Program-made: the position numbers and the translations under genes | NCBI GenBank assembly: GCA_039545355.1 | Contig: BCJJ01000028.1 | Span: forward strand, 372,001 to 436,000 | From: Trichosporon coremiiforme | Lineage: Eukaryota > Basidiomycota > Tremellomycetes > Trichosporonales > Trichosporonaceae | Length of the DNA stretch: 64,000 nt | Direction of reading: 5' to 3' | In this document: positions 39,603 through 49,500 of the stretch, piece after piece | How positions within the stretch are numbered: the stretch's first letter is position 1 | How the letters are laid out: every line of letters begins with the position of its first letter | The notes under the pieces: model-generated | Told to the model about the DNA's origin: nothing | Database searches by the model: none | What the model saw: only the letters and a program-made list of their open reading frames with translations

Positions 39603-40004
39603 GGTTACAGTTGATGGATGGTTATGCAACGCAAAACTACCTAGGCGCTAATGTTATGTACTAGACCGAGGTGAGCGGAAGAGGTAACCGAGGGACGGTT
39701 GCGGGATACGGAGCAACTGCTGGAGCTGGAGCCCGAAGGAGTGGTGAGCGATGTTGTCATGTTCCCCCGCGACGCTACGGTGAGAAATCGAACCGCACAG
39801 AACAACGTCATGGCGGGACCAAATATACACACACACCCAGGTTGCACTCCGATACGTCGGAGCTGCTATCCCGATCGCCAGTGAGGACTGCTGCATGGTC
39901 TGGTCTACTGCATACTGCTTAAACGACGTCGCTATTTACAGCCGCGAGCTCGGTCTACGATCAGCTCAGGTCTTGCTTTTGTTTGTTGCCCGGAAGCTAG
40001 CTAT
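39603..40004. other. Intergenic region, no gene seen
   Basis: About 400 bases between CIA30 and SOL3, both on the minus strand. It should hold the CIA30 promoter and the SOL3 3' end. Nothing else is recognised. Confidence 0.4.
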
Positions 40005-40887
40005 TCACTTGAACGCCGTTTTCGGGTACTGCGTCTTGCCCGCCGCGGCCGAGTCGACAAACCAGTACACCTGCCCAGGCCTGTATGTCAGCTTGATTGC
40101 GTAGGACGGTTGCTTTTACTTACGTGACAGGGCGGACACGAGAGCACGGAAGGCCCTTCTCGGGCTCGTCAAGGACCTCATGGAGGGTGTCCTGCTTGCC
40201 CTCGCCGGTCGCGACAAAGGCGCAGCGCGAAGCGTGGTTCAGGTCCGGGAACGTGAACGTGATGCGGCGGGGAGGGGGCTTGGGGCTGTCGATGATGCTG
40301 GCCACCCACATGTCATTCTCGGCGAGCAGGAGCGAGCCGGGGAAGAGGGAGCAGGTGTGTCCGTCGGGGCCCATGCCGAGCAGGATCAGGTCGAAGCTCG
40401 GGTACCTCACCGCGTTCGGGGCGGCGAACACGCTGATGAGCTGTTTCTCGTAGTCGTCCGCGATGTCCTGGGCCTCGCGCTCGTCCGCCTCCTTGTCCGC
40501 GTGCTGGCCCTCGGGGTCGGTCCGCGAGGCCTCGGACAGCAGGTCCGTGTTGATGGTGTGAATCTGCTCGCGCTTGATCGGCACGTGGTCGAGGAAGGCC
40601 TTGCAGCACGCCGCGTAGTTGCTCTCGGGGTGGTCGAGGGGCACGATCCGCTCGTCCGCGAAGAAAACCTGCCACTTGTCCCACTGCATACCCTGCGCAT
40701 TGATCAGGGGCTTGAGGTTGTTGGGCAGCGAACCGCCAGACAGCGCAATGGTGAAGAAACCGTGGTCCATGACAGCCTTGTCCTGCGCGGTCTTGATGAA
40801 CTCGGCGAGCGAGCCCTGCAGACCTGGAACGTCGTCGAAGACGTACAGGATCGGCTCGGAAGGTTGCTGCACAGGTGCGTTCGGCAT
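40005..40887 (-). CDS. SOL3: 6-phosphogluconolactonase
   Basis: Exons 40887-40124 and 40080-40005 (43-bp intron) give 279 residues. The enzyme hydrolyses 6-phosphogluconolactone, the second step of the oxidative pentose phosphate pathway, acting right after ZWF1 (also in this window). Family motifs: [55 protein letters not shown] and RRITFTFP; the last exon supplies [17 protein letters not shown] 40887 is in AAAAATGCC; two upstream in-frame ATGs (40950, 40953) would add 21-22 residues. A TCACGTGA site lies 90 bases before the chosen ATG, or within 30 bases of the upstream ATGs, which favours the shorter form. Confidence 0.93.
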
Positions 40888-40976
40888 TTTTGGTCGATGT
40901 GGTTGTGTTGACAACTGACTGGTCTCGGCAATCGCTGTCAGGTTCGTCATCATCGACCTCGGACGTCATCCGGTAG

Positions 40977-40984
40977 TCACGTGA
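40977..40984. promoter_or_regulatory. TCACGTGA palindromic E-box before SOL3
   Basis: Perfect TCACGTGA 90 bases before the SOL3 ATG; the third such octamer in the window (also 24375 and 52160). Confidence 0.42.
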
Positions 40985-41184
40985 CCGCCCCATACGAGGT
41001 TGATGCATCGTCTGGGGTCGAAATCTCGGTATTCTTGCTTCTGTCTTGATCCGATGGCACCGGTCTATTGTATCGTCCGACAAGCGTAAAGCTGCACGGT
41101 TGCATAACATGACAGCACGGACACTCAGCTCTCGAGTATCTCGCCAACGGCTCTACAGACCTGACTGGTTGAACTCTATCTGGC

Positions 41185-41955
41185 TCAGTGTAGCCGTCGC
41201 AAGCTGTATCCACGGCTTCTCGAGTCCTCGATCTTGCACTCGCGGTAATTGACGTGCACATTCCTCGCGGGGATGAGCTGTAGCCGAACGTCGTCCGCGA
41301 AGGCGGCCACGGCCTCCTGGACCCCAACGGCCATGGTCTCCACGGCTTGGCCAACTTGGGCCGGTTCCCGTGCCCGTTTCGGGTACGCGTAGACGGAAAG
41401 CTGCCAAAATATCGGCGCCCAGTCGGTTGTGGCATGGAAATATCCCGTGGTGGCTTTCAGAACAGCGGTGGCGAGGCGGTACACGGGTGTCTCATGGTGA
41501 TTCCCGGCGCGGAGGCGGCGAGTGGCCACGCATTGCACTGCGTCCTCGAGTCCTGTCGGCTCTTCTAGCCGATGCATAGGCTCCTCGAGGCTCACGGTAC
41601 CTTCGCGGGCCCACTTCTCCCGCTCCGCGTCTAGCATGTTGGGACAGAGCCGGTCATATCGCGCCACACGGTCGTGCCGCTCTCGCGCGTCCGCCTCGCG
41701 CTGGTCCTGGACGATCTTGGCGGCCGTGGCTCGGAAGCTCAGAAAAGCTTGAGATGTTTCGCACCCATCAAGCACTTCCAGGAGGTAGGCTTGAGCCACC
41801 TTCATTATCTCGAGCACCAGCGTGCGGTGGCGCTCCACCTCCCCCTTTGACGCCATGACGGACCAGAGCGCGGAGCGGACCGCCTCAAACGCGGGCGTGT
41901 ACGGGTAGGGGTGGATACGTCGGAGATGGCTTGATTTACTGACTGCTGTGGACAT
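41185..41955 (-). CDS. Orphan protein A of a tandem paralogue pair
   Basis: Single exon, 256 residues, ATG 41955. Mostly helical, no signal peptide or membrane segment. The opening IHPYPYTPAFEAVRSALWS and ERHRTLVLEIMKVAQAYLLE closely parallels the next gene (IHPYPFSPAFASVHSAV, ERHRKHMMSIMDLASVYVL). The middle also aligns (EDAVQCVATRRL / EDALRHLICRKL; PVYRLATAVLKATTGYF / PILRFALAVAECSAPYF). C-terminal residues differ from the paralogue after NVHVNYRECK. I know no family with this pattern. It appears lineage-specific, likely intracellular. Adjacent and co-oriented with its paralogue, 398 bases apart, next to a tRNA gene. Confidence 0.65.
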   Translation of the reverse strand: MSTAVSKSSHLRRIHPYPYTPAFEAVRSALWSVMASKGEVERHRTLVLEIMKVAQAYLLEVLDGCETSQAFLSFRATAAKIVQDQREADARERHDRVARYDRLCPNMLDAEREKWAREGTVSLEEPMHRLEEPTGLEDAVQCVATRRLRAGNHHETPVYRLATAVLKATTGYFHATTDWAPIFWQLSVYAYPKRAREPAQVGQAVETMAVGVQEAVAAFADDVRLQLIPARNVHVNYRECKIEDSRSRGYSLRRLH

Positions 41956-42353
41956 GTTGACTTGTGTTGCCGCTGTCGTGGGACAGCTGTTCGTTTATGT
42001 ATCCCGAAGCTGAGTGCGGCCGTGCTTGCAAGTAACATGGTGGCAGTGACATGGTGCAAGTGACATAGGTGGAAGTGCCATTGTCTTGCAACCGATGAAT
42101 ACCACCAGCATTGTTCGGACTCGACAGCGGGCGATGCCAGCAATGCAGCCAAGAGATACATAATGCAGCACCGCTCTGCCACGACCACGCTTTATTCACA
42201 ACGTAGACTGCATAGCTAACGAAAGCATAGGCTGTGAGAGAAATAGTACAATGAGCACAAGCACACCCTATACTGCAGAGGCACCGAATTGGCCGAACTT
42301 CGGTCTCTTGCCGTCCACTTCTGCCACACGTCTGTCAGTCACAGTCCATCCCA

Positions 42354-43118
42354 TTAGTCCCGCAGAGCCGGCGGCAACTCGTATGTCAAGGTCCTCTGCT
42401 CCTTCGTCTTGAACTGCACGTATTCCTTGAACGCGACGCGTGCGCTGGCGAAGCACGCGTCCACCTCAGCCGCGAGACGATCGATGGCCGCTTCGATGCC
42501 CTTGTCATGCGCCCTGGCAGCCTCCACGATCTTGCTCTCGAATGCATTAGCCTCCTTGAAGGGGTCCAGGGGCGCTCCGACCGCCCCAGGTGCAAAGGGG
42601 ACGCCCCACACCCCACAGGTGCGGAAGTACGGCGCCGAGCACTCCGCGACTGCGAGCGCAAAGCGCAGAATCGGGGACTCGTACCCGTCACTCAACTTGC
42701 GACAGATGAGGTGGCGGAGGGCGTCCTCGATCTCTGACGGCTGCTCTGCGGCAGCAAGCGCCGCGGCGTGGCCTTCAGCGCTCACCTCCTGAGACGGGGG
42801 GACGTTCAGGGCAGCTCTCACCCGGTTGTTGAGGGCGGTGAGTCGCGCAAGGCCGTCCTCGAAGTGGAGCTTGACTGCAACATCGACAGCGGACCTGCGG
42901 AACACCTTGAGCGCGTTCTCCCTTCCCTCCAGCCCTGACAGGACATAGACCGACGCCAGGTCCATGATAGACATCATGTGCTTGCGGTGCCGCTCGGCCT
43001 GGTCCCCGGGACGGATAGCCATGCAGACTGCGGAGTGCACAGAGGCGAACGCTGGCGAGAAGGGGTACGGGTGGATGTGGGTGGAGGGGCACTTGAAGGG
43101 GGGCGTAAGCATGGTCAT
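42354..43118 (-). CDS. Orphan protein B of a tandem paralogue pair
   Basis: Single exon, 254 residues from ATG 43118 (MTMLTPPF); an ATG two codons on (43112) and an open frame with ATGs further upstream (43205) are alternatives. Its first 90 residues align along their length with protein A (HPYP-[YF]-[TS]-PAF-x-x-V-x-SA), and matching helices continue to about residue 190. The tail differs (VAFKEYVQFKTKEQRTLTYE). Helical, Ala-rich, soluble. No recognisable domain. It shares the same orientation as protein A, so the pair likely arose by tandem duplication and then diverged strongly. Function unknown. Confidence 0.65.
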   Translation of the reverse strand: MTMLTPPFKCPSTHIHPYPFSPAFASVHSAVCMAIRPGDQAERHRKHMMSIMDLASVYVLSGLEGRENALKVFRRSAVDVAVKLHFEDGLARLTALNNRVRAALNVPPSQEVSAEGHAAALAAAEQPSEIEDALRHLICRKLSDGYESPILRFALAVAECSAPYFRTCGVWGVPFAPGAVGAPLDPFKEANAFESKIVEAARAHDKGIEAAIDRLAAEVDACFASARVAFKEYVQFKTKEQRTLTYELPPALRD

Positions 43119-43600
43119 CGACGTGGGGTGTTTAGAGCCCTGCTGCTGCGTTATGTAGTCGGAACCGTTGCAGGGTGAACGGCCATGAGACGCAAGCGCC
43201 ATCACGGTTGGGCGATTGTTGTGGGGGGATGACAGTGTGCGATGGAGACAAGGAACAAGGCTCCCCTGATCTTACACTTGTAAAAACATTGGCTGCGTTG
43301 TCTGTGTAGTCATACTTTGTAGATCGACGTGCACGTCATAAGTTACTTGGAACTGGGGTGTGGCAGTTCAGACTGGTACCTCATGCCCGGCACTTCGTTC
43401 CCCAAACAGACGGCCTTTATCAACCGACTCCATCTCCTCCGCTTACTACGTTCCACTACGACCCCCGACTGCCTAGATTGCACGCACCTCCTCAGCAACT
43501 CGCCACCCATCCCCCCTCGCTCATCATTGTCCCGCTTACGTAAGCTGCGTCCAGTTGTGGCGGCTGCGCCCGGCGCACTGTCAGAAGCAACGTGTTCAAG
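43119..43600. other. Intergenic region, no gene seen
   Basis: About 480 bases between orphan B and the tRNA, with only short frames. It contains the promoter of orphan B. Confidence 0.4.
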
Positions 43601-43672
43601 TTCCTGTTCGTATAACGGCTAGTATGCTCGCTTGTCACGCGGGAGATCGGAGTTCGATTCTCCGACAGGAAG
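43601..43672 (+). tRNA. tRNA-Asp (GUC anticodon)
   Basis: A complete cloverleaf of 72 nt with discriminator G, no intron. Acceptor stem TTCCTGT (43601-43607) pairs with ACAGGAA (43665-43671). The anticodon arm CTCGC-TTGTCAC-GCGGG gives anticodon GTC at 43634-43636. The T arm CGGAG-TTCGATT-CTCCG is perfect, and the D arm contains GGCTAGT. A Pol III terminator TTTTT follows at 43674-43678. The 3' CCA is not encoded, as usual in eukaryotes. Confidence 0.95.
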
Positions 43673-43673
43673 C

Positions 43674-43678
43674 TTTTT
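43674..43678 (+). terminator. RNA polymerase III terminator of tRNA-Asp
   Basis: Run of five T directly after the discriminator base. Confidence 0.7.
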
Positions 43679-43940
43679 GGCCCCTGTCCTCCACATTGAA
43701 AGAGGATTGGAAGGTTGGAAAGGGTGTCTTGAAAGTGTGGTGGATGGACAACTGGATTGGTGGGAGTCGGTGCGGAGGTGCAGCCCGATGGAGGTTAGTT
43801 TCCCACGATGTGACCACACTAGCTTTCATGGAGTGGCTACTGCACAAGGTCCTGGAACAACACGTCGACAATCACTGCTGAACCTGGTCAGGCAACGGGT
43901 GGAACCCCTCGAAGAAGTGAGCTACTCACAAAGAACATGG

Positions 43941-44249
43941 CTACTTGCTAGTGGGCGAAAGCAGGGTTTCGCGGAGAAGCCTGACCATCTTTCCCTCCTT
44001 GGTCCAGTCCCGAACAAGTGCGATCCGCGCGATGTGCAAGTCCTGCTCGAGCTTTACGATGGCAGCCTTTGCCACGGGGTTGTTCGTGCCCAATCGCTGA
44101 TCAAAGTTGATAGACTGGCTCAGGTAGTTTTCGGTCGCTTTCAGCAGGCCGTCAGCGTAGCGCTGCTCGTTCATAGCCTCTCGGTCGCGCAGCCGCGTCT
44201 CGATCAGTCCTCGGAGCTGGGGAGGCGCCGCGAAAGGGTTGTCGGCCAT
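43941..44249 (-). CDS. Small helical protein, 102 residues, unrecognised
   Basis: Single exon from ATG 44249 (MADNPFAAPPQLRGLIETRL) to TAG at 43941. It has a short Pro/Ala start with an NPF tripeptide (a possible EH-domain ligand), then a mostly helical body that may form a coiled coil (ENYLSQSINFDQRL, IVKLEQDLHIARIALV). Codon use is like the neighbours. Size and pattern fit a small adaptor, but no family was recognised. It lies between the tRNA and the protease-like gene, all near the orphan pair. Confidence 0.55.
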   Translation of the reverse strand: MADNPFAAPPQLRGLIETRLRDREAMNEQRYADGLLKATENYLSQSINFDQRLGTNNPVAKAAIVKLEQDLHIARIALVRDWTKEGKMVRLLRETLLSPTSK

Positions 44250-44496
44250 GTCGAACGTGCTGGAGTCACAGAAGTGGAGTAGTGTGGGAAGGAGAGGCGA
44301 GCGAGAGCCTGGTGTCCATTCGTATGATTTTGGTCAGCGCCCTCTGCATCTCCGTCTCGGGTGCAACTGCCACACACGACATGACGATGTGTTTCATGAT
44401 CAACCTACGACAGAGCGCCCCAGTTATATCTTTAAAGTAATGAAAGTGGTGTTATATCCAGTCATCTCTTTGCTTCGCGTGTCGTATCTATTCCGT

Positions 44497-45772
44497 TCAG
44501 ATGAGCACGGCGGCAAGCGCAGACAGCGCCACAGCCCGCAGCGCGGGGCGGGCGGCGGAGATGCCGCTGCTGGCCCCAGACTTAACTGCTTTTGGGAACG
44601 TCTTTCCCGTCGTGAGGGGCTCGGCGCTCTGGCGGGCCGGCGCGGTACCCTCATTGAAGTCCTTGTTCTCAACCCTCGGTCCAGGCTTGACGGGGGCGAA
44701 ACCAATTCTGCGCCCCTCGAGGTCCCACACACTGTACACGGCGCTCAAGAAGGGTGTGCCGAGCCACGGCCGACCAGTAGCCGGAGTCAGGAGTGCGCGA
44801 CAGGTGTTTCCCTCCTTCGCGATCCAATCTTCGGGCGCAAGAGACACAGTGATGTTCTTCAGCCCGATATCGAGCTTGGAAGAAAAGTTGCACGGCAGAG
44901 TCCACACGATCTCGTCGCCCTGCGTCCACTTCTGCGATCCTGTGATTTCCATCATTAACCCGTCCAAAGCGGCAGGGGGCAGGCCAATGTTCGGCACAGG
45001 GGCGACGTCGATCTGGCGTCCCTCGAAGTATTGGGTATCGGCGAAGGCGCCACTGGCCGCAAAGCCGACAAGGGGGACGGGCCACTCCCCCGTCGCCGTC
45101 TCGGTCAGGTTGACCCATACGGGCTCGCCGGCCGCGTACGCTGCGTCAATTCGCCCGAGGCTCAGCGAGCCGATCCGCTTCGTCTCCCCCGCCTTGTCGC
45201 TGTACCCGACCCGGCGCGGGGCGAGGTACAGGCCCCACAGCTTCGTGTCCCACTCCGCGCTCAGGGCCGGAGTTGGCGCGTCCTTGTACCCCAGGCCAAG
45301 GAGAGCGTTGTTGATGCCCGGGGCTTCGGGGCCAGACTGGCCCGAGGGGTTGGCGAGCACTGCGGTCAGCTCCATCCTCCACGACAAACTCACGGAACTC
45401 GGTCGTCAGCGCGACATCACCAACGGCGATCCGATCCGTCACTCGTGCTCCGCTCGTCTTGCGGCCATCGGGCAGGTCGTAGCTGTCGACCTTGGTTCCT
45501 TCCTTCAAACTGCTCGAGGCGGGGGCATAGAAGCTTCCACCGGCGAAGGGCGAGCCGCCCACGACTGTGAGACCCGAGGTAACGTCCAGAATCGCCTGGA
45601 GAGTCTGGGGAGGCGTGCCGACCTGGATCGCGACGACCGGGGTGAAGTCGCTGTCCTTGGAGTCGAGCGGGCCGCCACCGACTGCACGCTTCTGCAGTGA
45701 CTCGGAAGCGTACAGGGGAACCGAGGTGGCCGCGGCGAGAGATGCCGCGACGAGGGGCAGCAGGGGAATCAT
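44497..45772 (-). CDS. GPI-anchored aspartic-protease-like protein with altered active sites
   Basis: Exons 45772-45394 and 45359-44497 with a 34-bp intron give 413 residues. A signal peptide (MIPLLPLVAASLAAATSV) is followed by KR at the propeptide edge, then the pepsin-like start FTPVVAIQVGTPPQTLQAIL. Over the splice, TTEFLLANPSGQSG leads to INNALLGLGY and LWGLYLAP, typical of the A1 fold. The C-terminus is a hydrophobic GPI-type tail (SGASSGISAARP then about 14 hydrophobic residues). Yapsin-like proteases cut surface proteins at basic sites. Here the first D-T-G-S is read DVTSG and the second D-S/T-G is replaced by PVPNIGLP, so catalysis is doubtful. It may be a surface pseudo-enzyme. Splice and fold are clear; function is not. 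Confidence 0.8.
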
Positions 45773-45832
45773 TGTAGGGTCGTCTGGTCTGGGTTGGGAT
45801 GGGGAAAAATGCGCGCGGGTGAAAGAATGCAG

Positions 45833-45841
45833 AGTTTTATG
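45833..45841 (-). promoter_or_regulatory. Possible TATA-like element of the protease-like gene
   Basis: On the minus strand this reads CATAAAACT, 61-69 bases before the ATG at 45772. Only the spacing supports it. Confidence 0.25.
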
Positions 45842-46511
45842 CATGCAGATGCCTGGAGGAAGGAGGGAGGGCAAGAGAGAGAGCCCAGATGCCAAGACCA
45901 CCGGCCTGAGCGCAGCACATGACCTCGGGACAACTACGGCTCGCAAGAACTTGGGCAGAAGGAGAGATTTGGGGCGAGCGCGCTGGCCCGGTATGTTGCG
46001 CGTTACCGAATGTAGACCGGCTCTGGCATGTCTTGGCTCGGAGGCGTTTCATTTCCTCACCTGATCAACCCCGGTTCCTACATGGCTTTCGGACACGACA
46101 CGGCCATGTGCTCCATGTTTAATCTCGGCACACCCTCATTTCGAGAACAATGGTGCGCGGCCATCAACTGGCAATGTCGTTGAGCATCTGAAGGGAAGAT
46201 GATGCAAGGACCCTCGGCCAAACTCTGGATCCTTCGTTTCGAGGGAGACGGCCGTGCGGTGAGGCCAGCTCAGAGGCCAGCGCGTGCGAGCAGACGTTGG
46301 TCGCGACGCGTCCTCTGTCGCGCCGTGGCGTCGGCAGTCCTGAGTCTTGGCACAAGCCATCGCGCAATCCCATGTTCCCATGTCATTCATTGAGTTCGCT
46401 GTGCATGCTCCTCTATCAACGGCTACAACTTTGATACATGAGGTCTACCTCCTTTCTCTAGTCTACTGGACTTCGGAACCTTCTAACGACTATAACCTTT
46501 GCGAGCTACGT
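45842..46511. other. Intergenic region, no gene seen
   Basis: About 670 bases between the promoter of the protease-like gene and the end of ATG26. Only short frames; nothing recognised. Confidence 0.4.
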
Positions 46512-49500
46512 CTAGAAGACTTTGAGGTTAAAGCTCGCGCGCTTGTGCTCCTTAACCACATTGTCCTCCTTCTTGAGCTTCTGCCTATTCTTGGCCGCGC
46601 GAATGATGTTGGCGTGAATGGCCTGTACGGCCGTATCGACGCCCTTCTCCTGCCTTATCCTGATGCCGACATTGCGGCTCTTCTCAATCATGACCCGATC
46701 GGACGTGACCTTCTTCAGCGCGTCTGTGATCTCGTCGCTCTTCAGAGTCGCGAGCTTAACTCCACAGCCCATCTTGGTCACGCGCAGGGCCCAGAAGTGC
46801 TGGTCGCCGAACCACGGCTTGATGATCGTCGGCAGACCGCAGCGGAGCGACGCGCCCGTCGTGCCCGCGCCGCCATGGTGCATCGCGGCGTTGATCTTCG
46901 GAAACAGCCACCCGTGCGGGATCTTGTCGACGGAGTAGCAGCTGGCCGGGAACGAGACGTGGTCCTCTTCCTTCTCGCCCGTCTCGCTGCGCGAGGACCA
47001 GCCCTTGGCGATAATGGCGCGCACGCCTGCTTTCTCGACACCCTTGATGATGCCCCGCGAGACTGCGGCGGGGTCCGGCACGACAATAGAGCCAAAACCG
47101 ATGTACACGAGGGGCTTCTTGTCATCCCTCGCTTTCTGCATGAATTGCAGCAGATCGTCCGGCGGCGACCAGTCCATGTCGCTGTTCTCCAGCTCCCAGT
47201 AGCCGGTAATCGTGATGTCGTCGTACCAGTCGAGCGGCTTGGGGACCACGGCCGGGCTGAAGTTGTACAGGAACGGCACCTTTGAGACGGACAGCGATGA
47301 CTGGTCCGTCGCGCCGAGACCGAGGCGTTTCTTGCGCCACCGATTGATCTGCCTTGCGCTCGCTTTCCACATGATGTTGTCGAAGAGCACGTACGTGCTG
47401 TAGTTGAACTGCGGGCCCATCTCGAACGCAGGCACCATGAACGCCTGCGGATACAGGCTCGTGCGGGTCCAGGGCATAGTGAACGCGCGGAAGTAGGGAA
47501 TGCCGAGCGCCTCCGAGATGTGGATGCCGGCCATGGCTGACGGCGACTCGATCAGCACATCGGCGTCCTGGCACGCGTCCCACGAGTCGTTCAGCAGGTC
47601 GTCGAGCCATTGCCGGAACGTCCCCAGGGCCTCCTTGAAGAATCCCGGCGAGAGCATCTTGTGGTCCTGCGAAATCTTCATGAGCGCTGTCGGGTCGCCT
47701 CCGGCTTGCCGGTGCTCGATGCCGTAGCCCTCAATCCAGTCCTTGAACTCAGCGTGCGTCACGATCGTGCACTTGTGCCCGTCCTGCATCAATCGCAGCG
47801 AGAGCGCGATGTATGGCTGGACGTCTCCGCGCGATCCGATCGTGAGCATCGTGAAGCGGCGCGGCGTCAGGCGCACATTCGCGCCGCCGCTCGACCACGG
47901 CCGGTTCGCGACGAAGGGCATGTACGCGAGCGCCTCCTCATTCAGCGCCTTGGGGTAGACTAGCAGATCAGGGGGAGGGGCGAGGAATCTCGCCGCCTCC
48001 GAGATGATCCGCATGTCCCCGTGCACCGCGTACTCGGGCGAGACCTGGAAGTCGTTCTCGGACAGCTTGATGTCCTTGGTGACGTCCCAGAGGTTACGCG
48101 ACTCGCTGCTGTTCGTCGTCGTCTGGGGGCTGAGCTCGGAGCCCTCGGGCTTGCCTGCCTCCTTGGCGCCGGGGGCGGCCTGGCCCTCCCCCTGCTCCGC
48201 AAGCTGGGCCACGACACGGTTCACGCGCTTCACGACTGCGTCGCGCGACGCCTCGCTCCAGAATTCAAACTTGAGATCAGGCTGGCCGTTGATCTTGAGC
48301 GCCATGCCGTTCCGGCGCGGCGAGAGGGGGAACTGCATCGCGACCGCCTCCTTCACATCCGCCGTCGGATAGCGGTACTTGATGTCTGAGCCGATGCGGG
48401 CCCTGCGCCAGAAACACGTGTATTTGGGCGAGATGATGATGTGCCCTCGCGCCGGGACGACGCCGTTCTGGACATAAGTCCTCTTCAGCCAGATACCGTC
48501 GCGCTCGCGGATACCGAACGTCTTGGCGGCGGCACGCGCCTTGCGCGCCTTGTGGTTGCTGAAGGGCTCGGTCTTCTTGTCGAGCTTGCGCTCGCGCTTC
48601 TTCTCGGCCCGACGCTGGGGGTCGGGGTCGTCGTCACTCTCGGACGAGTCGGAGGAGCTCGACGAGTCGTCCTCCTTCTCATCGTCGTGCCCCGAATCAG
48701 GGTGCGACATGCAGTCATACCCTCCCACATCGATTGCCATCTGCTCCGGCATCGCGCCGCGGACGTACCGGCGCGCCTGAGCGCGCGGCAGTGCGTCACG
48801 CAACGCGTCGACGAACCACTGCTGGTCGTTCAGAATCGCAATCAGGAACTGGTACTTGTTGTCCTTCAGTGCCCACCTGCTCTCGCGCATGATAGAGGCG
48901 CACGGCTCCGCCCCGCCGGGACAACCCTTCTGCAGCGACGGGGGTGGGTCCAGGTCGATGTACTCGTGGGCGTGTCCGTCGTGCTCGTCTTGGTGGATCG
49001 CGTCGGGGCGGCCAGTGATGCGCGACATGAGTGTGCGCGACCGGTAGCGAACCTGGGGCGGGGCGGGCTGGTTTCCTGGCACCGCGGCGCGCATGTCGGG
49101 AACGGTCGAGCTGCGCATCATGTCGTGGTGGAGGGGGACGTCGGAGCCTCCCTGCGTCGACTGGCTCGCGTAGCTCGACGGGCTGGGGCAGGGCGAGTAC
49201 GACTGCGGCGACTGGTTTATAGGCCCCGAGTGGTCGGGATGCACCTCATGGTCGTCGGGCATGACCTGGGGATCCGTCGGGGGCGGATGGTCGGGCAGCC
49301 CGTCCTCGTCGCCCTCGATGTTGAGGTCGCCGTACGCTGCAAAGTTGCCTGTGGCAATCTCCTCGGGCCGCCACGACACCTGCGTGTCGGCCTGCAGCTG
49401 CACGTCCATGTTGACCAGCGTCGCGAACTGGTGGTAGTCGCCAATGTGGCGCAGCTCGGTCTTGTCGAGGGGCACACAGCAGCGGAGGAGCGTCCACTTG

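Noticed and set aside
41185..46500. The orphan pair plus protease-like gene as a toxin/antitoxin or defence island
   Set aside because: No mobile-element genes, no nuclease or toxin motif, mixed promoters; proximity alone is not enough to claim a system.
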